A stretch of 32,715 nucleotides of DNA from JADFMN01 sp964529975 (GCA_964529975.1 CAZGXW010000026.1:1-32715), one strand, 5' to 3'; positions 8,832 to 15,948 are shown, numbered from the stretch's first letter. Notes: generated from the letters alone by a model not told the origin. Program-made: numbers and translations.

Positions 8832-9377
8832 TCAGGCGGCCCCTCGCATCATGCGGTCGAGGGCATTGAGCAGGGCATCTTTGTCGACTTGGTGATCGAC
8901 TTTGACTCTCTTGTTGATCGTCCGCTTTGGCTTGCTCTCGAGCTCGAGTGTGTAGGACCGGATGATCGCGTTTCGCAGGGTGCTGGCCTTTGCGACGTTG
9001 ATCAGCAAAGGCATGCCTGTCCGGATGCGAAGTTCGTCCGTGGACTCGACGTCGATCGGGTCGGCGATCACGACTTCGAGGGTGCCTTCAAGCAGTTTGA
9101 TCGGCAAGATGAGTTTGGCGAGCGACCATCGGCCGGAGACGAGCCGGAGGGCTTCGGCGTCTGCCTCGAGGTCTTCGACCTCCATGTAGCCATAGTCGAA
9201 CTGCTGCGCCAGAGCCTTGGCGAGGTTCTCCTCGCTGAGCCAGCCCATCGCGCTGAGGACCTCTCCGAGCCTGGAGCCCGACGTCCTTTGAGACGCGAGC
9301 GCTTGGCTGAGCCTGTCCTCGTTGAGCAGCCCTTTGCTGACGAGTATCTCTCCTAACCTCTGATAATCCCGAAACAT
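8832..9377 (-). CDS. Stand-alone MshEN-domain protein (candidate c-di-GMP receptor), copy B
   Basis: A 181-residue protein that corresponds to the N-terminal domain of GspE/PilB/MshE type secretion ATPases without the ATPase part. Two copies of the roughly 24-residue MshEN motif are intact. The first spans 7-30 (RLG at 7-9, Gly16, Leu23, AL at 26-27, Gln30). The second spans 36-59 (RLG at 36-38, Gly45, Leu52, AL at 55-56, Gln59). In MshE this tandem binds cyclic di-GMP. A second alpha/beta part follows (about 60-140, with LEVVIADPID) and then a basic tail. No Walker motifs are present. The gene sits 45 bp after copy A and 8 bp before the FlhG-like ATPase. Inferred role: cytoplasmic nucleotide sensor acting on the ATPase or on type IV pilus motors encoded elsewhere. 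Confidence 0.85.
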   Translation of the reverse strand: MFRDYQRLGEILVSKGLLNEDRLSQALASQRTSGSRLGEVLSAMGWLSEENLAKALAQQFDYGYMEVEDLEADAEALRLVSGRWSLAKLILPIKLLEGTLEVVIADPIDVESTDELRIRTGMPLLINVAKASTLRNAIIRSYTLELESKPKRTINKRVKVDHQVDKDALLNALDRMMRGAA

Positions 9378-9422
9378 TCGTGCCCTGCTATGGAGATTGT
9401 CGGTTCCCGGACCAGTACCGCT

Positions 9423-9881
9423 TTAGGGGGACTTACGGTTCGTTTGCCCTGCTTTTTCCAGCAACCGCTGGATGGCGGCCCGCAGCCCGGAGGGGCGGGC
9501 GAGCACGATCTCGACCTGGACGCCCTTCGAGTCTTCGAGGGCTTGGAACAAGGAGTTGTCGAGGGGGTCTGCCACGGCGCACACCAGCCTAGAGTTCCGC
9601 TTGTAGATGGGGAGGACAAGTCGGGCGAAGCAGTATCCCAGTCCAAGGATCTCGACGGCATCCGGGTCGGGATACGTGAGTTCCAAGTCGACTACGGGCA
9701 GGTTCGTCTGCTCGGCGAGGCAGTCGACGACGTCATCTTCGGTGACCCAGCCCTTGGCCACGAGCACTTCGCCAAGACGGAAGTACGACTCGCCACGCTC
9801 CTCGAGCGCCTGAGCGAGTTGTTTCTCGTCGATCAGGCGCTTCGCGAGTAGGATTTCCCCGATGCGGTGGTGGCTGGACAT
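9423..9881 (-). CDS. Stand-alone MshEN-domain protein, copy A
   Basis: A 152-residue paralogue of the next gene, again a GspE/PilB N-terminal-like domain with no ATPase. Motif I (6-29) keeps RIG and the Leu/Ala-Leu positions but has Arg15 in place of the usual Gly and Arg29 in place of Gln. Motif II (35-58) is intact, with RLG at 35-37, Gly44 and Gln58. It may therefore bind c-di-GMP weakly or as part of a heteromer with copy B. The domain VCAVADPLDNSL (about residues 104-115) parallels IADPIDVES in copy B. ATG 9881 is preceded by GAGG about 9 nt upstream and a possible -10 TAACAT at 9904-9899. First protein gene of the three-gene unit, 57 bp downstream of a tRNA on the same strand. Confidence 0.83.
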   Translation of the reverse strand: MSSHHRIGEILLAKRLIDEKQLAQALEERGESYFRLGEVLVAKGWVTEDDVVDCLAEQTNLPVVDLELTYPDPDAVEILGLGYCFARLVLPIYKRNSRLVCAVADPLDNSLFQALEDSKGVQVEIVLARPSGLRAAIQRLLEKAGQTNRKSP

Positions 9882-9938
9882 TCCCCTGGCCTCATTCCAT
9901 GTTATTGGTCGGCAAACTGGGGACGATGAGGGAGGGAG

Positions 9939-10013
9939 TGGTGGGCGGTATAGGACTTGAACCTACGACCCCTTCGGTGTGAACGAAGTGCTCTACCACT
10001 GAGCTAACCGCCC
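9939..10013 (-). tRNA. tRNA-Val (anticodon CAC)
   Basis: Read on the minus strand, a complete cloverleaf is visible. The acceptor stem is GGGCGGT paired with ACCGCCC (10013-10007 with 9949-9943). The D-arm has GCTCAGTGGTAGAGC. The anticodon stem CTTCG/CGAAG closes the loop TTCACAC, giving CAC, and the T-arm has GGTTCAAGTCC. Discriminator A is at 9942 and CCA is genome-encoded at 9941-9939. It decodes GUG valine codons. Confidence 0.95.
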
Positions 10014-10025
10014 TAGGGAAGGGGA

Positions 10026-10055
10026 AGGATACCTCGGCCCATTTTCTTGGCCCAA
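10026..10055 (-). promoter_or_regulatory. Promoter of tRNA-Val
   Basis: On the minus strand TATCCT (10031-10026) is a -10-like hexamer about 12 nt before the mature tRNA 5' end. TTGGGC (10055-10050) is a possible -35 with 18-bp spacing. It drives tRNA-Val and possibly the MshEN operon. The -35 overlaps a small CTTGG/CCAAG palindrome (10046-10056). Confidence 0.45.
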
Positions 10056-10074
10056 GGCTGAAAAAGTGCCCAAT

Positions 10075-10090
10075 TATAGCCAAGGCTATA
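10075..10090. promoter_or_regulatory. MntR box operator
   Basis: TATAGCCAAGGCTATA has perfect 7-bp arms around AA. Its core differs by one base from the core ATAGCAAAGGCTAT of the E. coli MntR box as I recall it. It lies just upstream of mntR and overlaps the expected -35 region of the promoter at 10111-10116, so metal-bound repressor would block initiation. Autoregulation of mntR-feoA-feoB is inferred. Confidence 0.75.
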
Positions 10091-10103
10091 TAAACCTTGG
10101 CTA
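10077..10103. repeat. Second, overlapping inverted repeat at the mntR operator
   Basis: TAGCCAAGG (10077-10085) and CCTTGGCTA (10095-10103) are exact 9-bp inverted arms separated by 9 bp. The left arm is shared with the MntR box, and CCTTGG occurs again at 10114-10119 next to the start codon. This may give a second binding register or an RNA hairpin; its function is not known. Confidence 0.5.
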
Positions 10104-10110
10104 AAGAGTG

Positions 10111-10116
10111 TATCCT
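10111..10116 (+). promoter_or_regulatory. -10 element of the leaderless mntR-feo promoter
   Basis: TATCCT ends exactly 7 nt before GTG 10124, the same geometry as at other operon heads in this window. It supports GTG 10124 over the upstream TTG 10097, which lies inside the operator repeat. The MntR box overlaps the -35 position for a 17-bp spacer. Confidence 0.55.
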
Positions 10117-10123
10117 TGGGTCT

Positions 10124-10516
10124 GTGGCAGCGAATCCGTTTGTTCGGGCGCGAGAGGACCACCGGACCGAGGTGGCGGAGGACTACGTCGAACTGATCCA
10201 TAGGCTGGGCCGCGATGGGGAAGTCCGGACCGTGGACCTCGTCGGCGCGCTTGGTGTTTCCCAGCCGACGGTCACGAAGACCCTCGACCGCTTGGAACGC
10301 GAGGGCCTCGTCCAAGTTAACCCGCGGAGGTCGATCGAACTGACTGAAGCGGGCAAGGACATGGCCCAAGAGGCGGCAGCGCGCCACGCGTTGATCGTCC
10401 AGTTCTTGGAGACGATCGGTGTGCCGCGGGAAATCGCCGAACTCGACGCCGAAGGGATCGAGCACCACGTCAGCGCCACGACACAGAAAGCGATAGCGAG
10501 GTTCTTGAAGCGATGA
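10124..10516 (+). CDS. mntR: MntR-type (DtxR family) manganese-responsive repressor
   Basis: A 130-residue regulator with an N-terminal winged helix (about 15-75; recognition helix around SQPTVTKTLDRLE) and a dimerisation/metal domain. The metal ligands match MntR rather than DtxR/IdeR. EDYVELI gives Asp20 and Glu23 (Asp8/Glu11 of Bacillus MntR), RH gives His88, and DAEGIEHH gives Glu110, Glu113 and His114 (Glu99/Glu102/His103). DtxR has Met and Cys at the discriminating positions. No SH3-like third domain is present, as in MntR. A near-canonical MntR box lies upstream. The GTG start is chosen from the -10 spacing; a TTG at 10097 would add 9 residues. The stop overlaps the feoA start (ATGA), so it heads the operon and probably represses it when Mn(II) is sufficient. 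Confidence 0.88.
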   Translation: MAANPFVRAREDHRTEVAEDYVELIHRLGRDGEVRTVDLVGALGVSQPTVTKTLDRLEREGLVQVNPRRSIELTEAGKDMAQEAAARHALIVQFLETIGVPREIAELDAEGIEHHVSATTQKAIARFLKR

Positions 10517-10743
10517 CCGCGACGCAGGTCTCCCGAGGCGACAAGGCTTGCATTGAGCGCCTGAACTTGGAGGGTGCTGAACGCATGCGCCTCATGGACC
10601 TGGGATTCTGCCCTGGGGTCCAGATCGAGCGTGTCCTCGATGCGCCGTTCGGCGGCACTCCGGCTTTTCTCATTAGGGGGACCGTGATCGCTCTTCGTAC
10701 AGAGCAGTCGGACTTGATCGAGGTGGCACCGTGCAAGAGTTGA
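10513..10743 (+). CDS. feoA: FeoA-like SH3-fold protein
   Basis: A 76-residue cytoplasmic protein with the FeoA pattern: GAERMRLMDLGFCPGVQI (about 20-37), the hydrophobic RGTVIALRTEQSDLIEV end and no membrane segment. FeoA is an accessory subunit that associates with the FeoB ferrous iron transporter and affects its activity. ATG 10513 overlaps the mntR stop by 4 nt, and its own end overlaps the feoB GTPase gene by 13 nt, so all are translationally coupled. Because the operon is controlled by an MntR-type regulator, its partner may carry Mn(II) as well as or instead of Fe(II). Confidence 0.9.
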   Translation: MTATQVSRGDKACIERLNLEGAERMRLMDLGFCPGVQIERVLDAPFGGTPAFLIRGTVIALRTEQSDLIEVAPCKS

Positions 10744-11546
10744 AACAGGCTGCTACGAAGGCTTGCGACGCGTGTGGGGCGTGCAATGCAGACGACCGCA
10801 TCCAGGCCGTCCGCAGGCCGACAGGGATCGATTTCACGGTCGCCTTGGCCGGAAACCCGAACACGGGCAAGAGCACGGTGTTCAACGCCTTCACGGGCAT
10901 GCGCCAGCACGTAGGGAACTGGCCTGGCAAGACGGTCGCTCGAGAGGAGGGCGCCTACAAGTTCCGCGAGAAGGTGTATCAGATCGTCGACCTGCCTGGG
11001 ACGTACTCCTTGCTCTCGAACTCTCTGGACGAGGAGATTGCCAGAGACTTCGTTTTGTTCGGCCGTCCCGACTGCACGGTCGTCGTGGTCGATGCAACAG
11101 CCCTGGAACGAAACCTTGCGCTCGTGCTCCAAGTGTTGGAGATCACGGACCGGGCTGTCGTCGCGCTGAACCTAATGGACGAGGCAGAGCGGCGTGGCTT
11201 GAGGATCGACCACCGCGCGCTTGCGCGGGATCTGGGTGTCCCTGTGGTGCCCATGGCGGCGAAGAACAGGAAGGGGCTCGTGGAACTGGCTGCGACCGTC
11301 GCGGACGTCGTTCACGGCGAGGTTGCATTGAGGCCGAACCGCGTGCAATCGCTCGATCCCGAGGTGGATCAGGCGGTCGCGTCGTTGACGAAGGAACTTG
11401 AGAAGCGGTATCCAGGCATCGACAATGCGCGATGGGTGGCGCTGCGGCTCCTTGAGGGAGATCCAGGCGTGGAAGACGAAGTCCGCAGAGAGACCCTGGG
11501 AAGCGCGGCCCATCCCGGACCGAGGCTCGTGGGAGGGAGCGCGTGA
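10731..11546 (+). CDS. feoB: FeoB GTPase subunit (separate polypeptide)
   Basis: The cytosolic G-protein half of FeoB as its own 271-residue protein. An N-terminal Cys cluster, Cys12-x2-Cys15-x2-Cys18, precedes the G domain. G1 is GNPNTGKST (about 41-49). G2 lies in VGNWPGKTV, with the usual Thr. G3 is DLPG, G4 is NLMD (a variant of NKxD) and G5 is near MAAKN. About 70 residues of GDI-like helical region follow, and the protein ends with no membrane segment. The membrane half is the next gene, read in a different frame, with a GTGA overlap at 11543-11546. The clean coupling suggests a natural split rather than a damaged gene, though a frameshift cannot be excluded from one sequence. Confidence 0.9.
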   Translation: MQELKQAATKACDACGACNADDRIQAVRRPTGIDFTVALAGNPNTGKSTVFNAFTGMRQHVGNWPGKTVAREEGAYKFREKVYQIVDLPGTYSLLSNSLDEEIARDFVLFGRPDCTVVVVDATALERNLALVLQVLEITDRAVVALNLMDEAERRGLRIDHRALARDLGVPVVPMAAKNRKGLVELAATVADVVHGEVALRPNRVQSLDPEVDQAVASLTKELEKRYPGIDNARWVALRLLEGDPGVEDEVRRETLGSAAHPGPRLVGGSA

Positions 11547-12949
11547 GCGGCCCCGACATTCTTGCGCTAGCCGCCGAGCATCGCTCGCGCGTCGGGTCGC
11601 GGGTGCACGAAGCGATCATCCAGCGGATCTATCAAGAAGCCGAGCGGATCGCGGAGCGGGCCGTCGAAGGGGAAGGGCGATCGCGCAAGTTCGCGCTCGA
11701 CCTTGCTTTGGACCGCGTCCTGACAAGCAAGGTGTGGGGTCTTCCTGTCATGGGCTTGATGCTTGCGGCAGTCCTCTGGATCACGGTCGAAGGGGCGAAC
11801 GTGCCGAGCGGAATGCTCAACGACCTGCTGATCGGGCAGGGTCACCCTTGGTTGCTGTCGTTGCTCGCGTCGATCGGAACCCCGGCGTGGCTGAGCGGGT
11901 TCCTTGTCGACGGCGTGTACCTGGCGACGGCGTGGGTCATCAGCGTGATGTTGCCGCCTATGGCGATCTTCTTTCCGCTGTTCACCTTGCTCGAGGACTA
12001 TGGCTACCTGCCCCGAGTGGCGTTCAATTTGGACCGGGCCTTCAAGTGGGCGGGGGCGCAGGGCAAACAAAGCCTGACGATGATGATGGGCTATGGGTGC
12101 AACGCGGCCGGGATCGTTTCGACGCGCATCATCCAGAGCCCGCGCGAGCGGTTGATCGCGATCTTGACCAACAACTTCGCGATCTGCAACGGCCGATGGC
12201 CGACGCTCATCCTCATGGGCACGATCTTCGTGGCCGCCTCAGCTTCCCCAGCCTACAAGGGACTGGTCGCGGCTGGGAGCGTACTTGCGATCGCCTTGCT
12301 CGGTGTCTTGTTCACGCTGGTCGTGTCGCGTATCTTGAGCAAGACGATCCTCAAGGGCGAGGCTTCCTTCTTCAGCCTCGAACTTCCGCCGTACCGCCCG
12401 CCGCAGATCGGACGCGTACTCGTGCGATCGATCTTCGACCGCACGCTCTTGGTCCTGTGGCGCGCTGTCGTGATGGCTGCTCCTGCAGGCGCGCTCATCT
12501 GGATCACGAGCAACATCTATGTCGGTGACAACTCGCTCGCGGGGCACTTCGTCGGGTTCCTCGACCCGTTTGGTGTGGCAATCGGCCTGAACGGGGTGAT
12601 CCTCGCGGCCTATGTGTTCGCCATCCCGGCAAACGAGATCATCGTTCCCACGATCTTGATGCTGACGCTGAACGTGGCCCGATCGACAATGGCACAGCAG
12701 GGCGTGATGCTGGAGCTGGACGAGACCGCGACCCGAGACGTGCTCGTCGGGCACGGCGGGTGGACCCTGCTCACAGGTGTGAACCTGATGCTTTTCAGCC
12801 TCTTGCACAACCCGTGCAGCACGACGCTGATGACGATCTACAAGGAGACCAAGTCGTGGAAGTGGACGCTCTGGTCGGCGTTGATGCCGATCGGGCTCGG
12901 GTTCCTGGTCTGTGGGCTCGTGGCGGTCGTCTGGCGGCTGGTCGGCTGA
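11543..12949 (+). CDS. feoB: FeoB membrane transport subunit (separate polypeptide)
   Basis: A 468-residue polytopic inner-membrane protein equal to the FeoB transmembrane part. It has a cytoplasmic helical lead-in (1-65), a first membrane helix beginning GLPVMGLMLAAVLW, and two nucleoside-recognition/Gate repeats. Family signatures are MMMGYGCNAAGIVSTR (FeoB GFGCNVP), NNFAICNGRWPTL (position of MSCSARLP) and HNPCSTTLMTI near the C-terminus. FAIPANEIIVP is a variant seen in place of the usual FeoB Gate sequence. The conserved Cys residues of the transport path are present. GTG 11543 overlaps the stop of the GTPase gene. It needs the GTPase subunit in trans. Metal could be Fe(II) or, given the MntR control, Mn(II). 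Confidence 0.92.
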   Translation: MSGPDILALAAEHRSRVGSRVHEAIIQRIYQEAERIAERAVEGEGRSRKFALDLALDRVLTSKVWGLPVMGLMLAAVLWITVEGANVPSGMLNDLLIGQGHPWLLSLLASIGTPAWLSGFLVDGVYLATAWVISVMLPPMAIFFPLFTLLEDYGYLPRVAFNLDRAFKWAGAQGKQSLTMMMGYGCNAAGIVSTRIIQSPRERLIAILTNNFAICNGRWPTLILMGTIFVAASASPAYKGLVAAGSVLAIALLGVLFTLVVSRILSKTILKGEASFFSLELPPYRPPQIGRVLVRSIFDRTLLVLWRAVVMAAPAGALIWITSNIYVGDNSLAGHFVGFLDPFGVAIGLNGVILAAYVFAIPANEIIVPTILMLTLNVARSTMAQQGVMLELDETATRDVLVGHGGWTLLTGVNLMLFSLLHNPCSTTLMTIYKETKSWKWTLWSALMPIGLGFLVCGLVAVVWRLVG

Positions 12950-12976
12950 GCCCAGGGATTCGGCGAATGGCTCCAG

Positions 12977-12982
12977 TAGAAT
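12977..12982 (+). promoter_or_regulatory. -10 element of a leaderless hsp20-lon promoter
   Basis: TAGAAT ends exactly 7 nt before GTG 12990. It gives hsp20-lon a promoter separate from the feo operon, which ends 27 bp earlier. No clear -35 and no CIRCE element is seen. Confidence 0.5.
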
Positions 12983-12989
12983 AGGGTTC

Positions 12990-13454
12990 GTGGGCCATCG
13001 CGACGAAGACGAGTGGCAAGACCAGATCTTCAAGGAGATGCAGCGCCTGGCCGGAGAAATGGCCGGCGCGGGGCTGAAGCCTGCCCGCAGCAAGGGCTGG
13101 ACCCCGCGCATCGACCTGATTGAGACCGAGACCCACGTCGTGCTGAAGGTCGAACTCGCTGGGGTGGCCGCAGAGAAAGTGGCGATCCACTACAGCGCGA
13201 CAAAGCACTCGCTAACGTTGAAGGGATGGCGGCAGGATGAGAACGCGTTCCCTCAAGAGCGCCAGACCGCCCACCAGTTAGAGATCGAGTACGGCGAGTT
13301 CTGGCGTGAGGTCTCATTGCCCGACGTTCCGTTGAACGTAGAAGACGTCAAGGCGAGTTTCCGCGCGGGGCTGTTGCTCCTCGCTGTACCCAAGTCCGAG
13401 AAGCCGCCCACTGGCTTGACCGTCCGCAAGGTCATCGCCATCCAGAAGTTGTAA
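12990..13454 (+). CDS. Hsp20/alpha-crystallin family small heat-shock protein
   Basis: A 154-residue cytoplasmic holdase chaperone. The alpha-crystallin domain runs from about residue 40 (WTPRIDLIETETHVVLKVEL) to 135. It includes the typical VELAGV loop, the strand HSLTLKGWR, and the conserved AxFRAGLLLLAVPK version of the C-terminal A-x-x-x-n-G-v-L signature. A short tail with IAIQKL resembles the I-x-I/V anchor that docks in the neighbouring subunit. GTG 12990 is chosen from the leaderless -10; a longer in-frame reading from 12912 would run into feoB. The stop overlaps the lon ATG (TAATG), so holdase and protease are made from one coupled message. Confidence 0.9.
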   Translation: MGHRDEDEWQDQIFKEMQRLAGEMAGAGLKPARSKGWTPRIDLIETETHVVLKVELAGVAAEKVAIHYSATKHSLTLKGWRQDENAFPQERQTAHQLEIEYGEFWREVSLPDVPLNVEDVKASFRAGLLLLAVPKSEKPPTGLTVRKVIAIQKL

Positions 13455-15874
13455 TGTCGAACCTCAAACTCCCAGTCGAAGACGAGCCGCAGATAGAAGA
13501 GCCGATGGGGCCGACGCTCCAGGTCGGCCCGGACGAGGACGTTCGGATCGACATTCCGGGCGAACTCAATATCCTGCCGCTTCGCGACTCCGTGATCTAT
13601 CCGATGCTGATCGCGCCGCTCAACGTTGGCCGGGCCAGCGGGGTGCAACTCATCGACGAGAGCGCGGCGGGCCAGGACAGGATCATCGGTGTGGTCGTCC
13701 AGCGCGACCCGATGGTCGACGAGCCGGGGTTCGACGACGTCTACGACGTCGGCTGCGCCGTGGTGATCCGGACTTTGATGAAGACTCCAGACCAAGTCCG
13801 GATGATCGTGCAGGGTATCGCCAGGTTTAAGATTGTGGAGCGCCTTCAGGAGCGGCCCTATATGCGCGCCAAGGTCGACCAGTTGGAGGAGGAGCCGGTC
13901 ACGGGCGACGCGGGCGAGGAGATGGAGGCACTGAAGCGTTCGATCGCCGCTCTTTTCGACCAGGCCGTGCGCCTTTCGCCAATGTTGCCGGAAGAGCTGC
14001 GCTCGCTGACGACGGCCGTGCAGGAGCCTTCTGTGATGGCGGACCTCGTCGCGGCCCACACGCCTATGGCCGTGCCAGAGAAGCAAGTTCTGTTGGAGAC
14101 GGTCGAACTCAAGTCTCGCATGAAGAAACTGCTCGAGATTCTGGGCAAGGAGGTCCGTGTGCTCGAACTCACGAGCAAGGTCCAGAGCGAGGTGAGCGCG
14201 GAACTGAGCAAGACGCAGCGCGACTACTACCTGCGCGAGCAACTCAAGGCGATCCAGCGCGAACTTGGCGAGGACGACGGAGGAACCGACGAACTGGAAG
14301 ACCTGCGCGCCAAGATCGATGCGAGCGGGATGACGCAAGAGGCGCTGAAGGAGGTCAACCGCGAGTACGAGCGCCTGAAGCGCATCAACCCCGGCTCGCC
14401 GGAGTACTCCGTCGCCCGCACGTACGTCGAAACGATCACGTCGCTGCCGTGGTCGAAGTCGACCGAAGACACGATCGACCTGAAGCGTGTCCGCAAAGTC
14501 CTGGACGAAGACCACTACGGCCTGGAAAAGATCAAGCAACGGATCATCGAGTTCTTGGCTGTGCGCAAGGTCAAACAAGGGCCGATCCGCCAACCCATCC
14601 TGTGCTTTTATGGCCCGCCCGGCGTGGGCAAGACCTCGCTCGGCCGCTCGATCGCACGGGCGATGGGTCGCAAGTTCATCCGGCTATCGCTGGGAGGCAT
14701 GCGCGACGAGGCAGAGATCCGGGGCCACCGGCGCACTTACATCGGGGCGCTGCCGGGCCAGATCTTGCAGAACCTGCGCAGGGCAGAGTCGAACAACCCG
14801 GTTTTCATGCTCGACGAGATCGACAAACTGGGCACGGACTTTCGCGGCGACCCGGCCTCTGCGATGCTAGAGGTCCTCGACCCTGAGCAGAACTACTCGT
14901 TCCGCGACCACTACGTCGACGCCCCGTTCGACCTTTCTAACGTGTTCTTCATCACGACGGCGAACAGGATGGACACGATCCCGCCACCGTTGCGCGACCG
15001 GATGGAGGTCATCGAACTTGGTGGGTACACCGAGCACGAGAAGTTGGAGATCGCCAAGCGGCACCTGGTGCCGAAGCAACTGGAGGACCACGGCCTGACG
15101 GACGAGAAGATCGCCTTCAAGAACGAGGCGATCACCCACGTGATCCAACACTACACCCGCGAGGCGGGCGTGCGGAACTTGAACCGGGAGATCGGTTCGG
15201 TCGTCCGCAGGGCGACCTTGCAGTTTGCCGAGGGCCGCACGCGAAAACTGACCGTGACAAAGGCGTTCGTGGAAGAGGTGCTGGGTGCGCCAAGGTTCTT
15301 GCACGACGCCGTAGACGAACGAGAGATGCGGCCTGGGGTGGCGGTCGGGCTTGCCTGGACGCCAGTCGGTGGCGACGTGCTCTTCGTCGAGTCCACGTTG
15401 ATGCCCGGCAAAAGGGGGCTGACCCTCACGGGCCAACTCGGCGATGTGATGAAGGAGTCTGTGACGGCCGCGCTCAGTTACATCCGTGCGAACGCGAAGC
15501 GGCTCAAGGTCGATCCCGAGTTCTTCGACAAGCACGACATCCACATCCACTTGCCGGCTGGTGCTGTGCCAAAGGACGGGCCGAGCGCGGGCATCACCAT
15601 GATGACGGCGCTCGTGTCGCTGATCAGCGACCGCCGCGTCAAGCCTCGACTCGCGATGACAGGGGAGATCACCCTGACTGGGGAAGTCCTGCCTGTCGGA
15701 GGCATCAAGGAAAAGGTGCTCGCCGCGCACAGGGCAGGGGTCAAGACGCTAATCCTGCCTGCTGAGAACAAAAAGGACTACGTCGAGGACGTGCCGGACG
15801 AGATCAAGCGGAGACTCAAGGTGAGTTACGTCAAGAACGCCGGGCAAGTCTTACGGTTGGCGCTGGAGGAGTAG
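13454..15874 (+). CDS. lon: ATP-dependent protease Lon (LonA)
   Basis: A soluble AAA+ serine protease that degrades misfolded and regulatory proteins. At 806 aa it is full length. It has an N-terminal substrate-binding domain (about 35-235, starting LNILPLRDSVIYP), a coiled-coil/linker (about 235-340), Walker A GPPGVGKT (387-394), Walker B FMLDEIDKLG, and a protease domain with catalytic Ser711 (PSAG) and Lys754 (KEK), 43 residues apart as in E. coli Ser679/Lys722. No zinc finger or membrane segment, so it is type LonA. The start ATG is fixed by the 1-nt overlap with hsp20. A heat-induced unit with hsp20 is plausible, but no specific heat-shock element is visible. Confidence 0.97.
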   Translation: MSNLKLPVEDEPQIEEPMGPTLQVGPDEDVRIDIPGELNILPLRDSVIYPMLIAPLNVGRASGVQLIDESAAGQDRIIGVVVQRDPMVDEPGFDDVYDVGCAVVIRTLMKTPDQVRMIVQGIARFKIVERLQERPYMRAKVDQLEEEPVTGDAGEEMEALKRSIAALFDQAVRLSPMLPEELRSLTTAVQEPSVMADLVAAHTPMAVPEKQVLLETVELKSRMKKLLEILGKEVRVLELTSKVQSEVSAELSKTQRDYYLREQLKAIQRELGEDDGGTDELEDLRAKIDASGMTQEALKEVNREYERLKRINPGSPEYSVARTYVETITSLPWSKSTEDTIDLKRVRKVLDEDHYGLEKIKQRIIEFLAVRKVKQGPIRQPILCFYGPPGVGKTSLGRSIARAMGRKFIRLSLGGMRDEAEIRGHRRTYIGALPGQILQNLRRAESNNPVFMLDEIDKLGTDFRGDPASAMLEVLDPEQNYSFRDHYVDAPFDLSNVFFITTANRMDTIPPPLRDRMEVIELGGYTEHEKLEIAKRHLVPKQLEDHGLTDEKIAFKNEAITHVIQHYTREAGVRNLNREIGSVVRRATLQFAEGRTRKLTVTKAFVEEVLGAPRFLHDAVDEREMRPGVAVGLAWTPVGGDVLFVESTLMPGKRGLTLTGQLGDVMKESVTAALSYIRANAKRLKVDPEFFDKHDIHIHLPAGAVPKDGPSAGITMMTALVSLISDRRVKPRLAMTGEITLTGEVLPVGGIKEKVLAAHRAGVKTLILPAENKKDYVEDVPDEIKRRLKVSYVKNAGQVLRLALEE

Positions 15875-15923
15875 GGACTCAACTGCGCGGTGCTAACGGA
15901 GCAGTACCCGCCCCTGTTTACTC

Positions 15924-15932
15924 TGGTATAGT
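15924..15932 (+). promoter_or_regulatory. Extended -10 promoter of a short unit
   Basis: TGGTATAGT is an extended -10 (TGn plus TATAGT at 15927-15932). There is no recognisable -35. Transcription would begin near 15940, right at the GGAGG sequence before a tiny ORF. Confidence 0.5.
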
Positions 15933-15948
15933 CTTCCGCGGAGGCCCT

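Noticed and set aside
9892..10083. 63-aa minus-strand open frame
   Set aside because: It reads through the tRNA-Val gene and its promoter.
11398..12528. 376-aa plus-strand open frame overlapping both feoB parts
   Set aside because: Wrong frame of feoB; Arg/Gly-rich with no membrane segments or motifs.
12912..12989. N-terminal extension of hsp20 into the end of feoB
   Set aside because: Would overlap feoB and add a low-complexity tail; the leaderless -10 supports GTG 12990.
13253..14593. 446-aa minus-strand open frame
   Set aside because: Antisense to hsp20 and lon.
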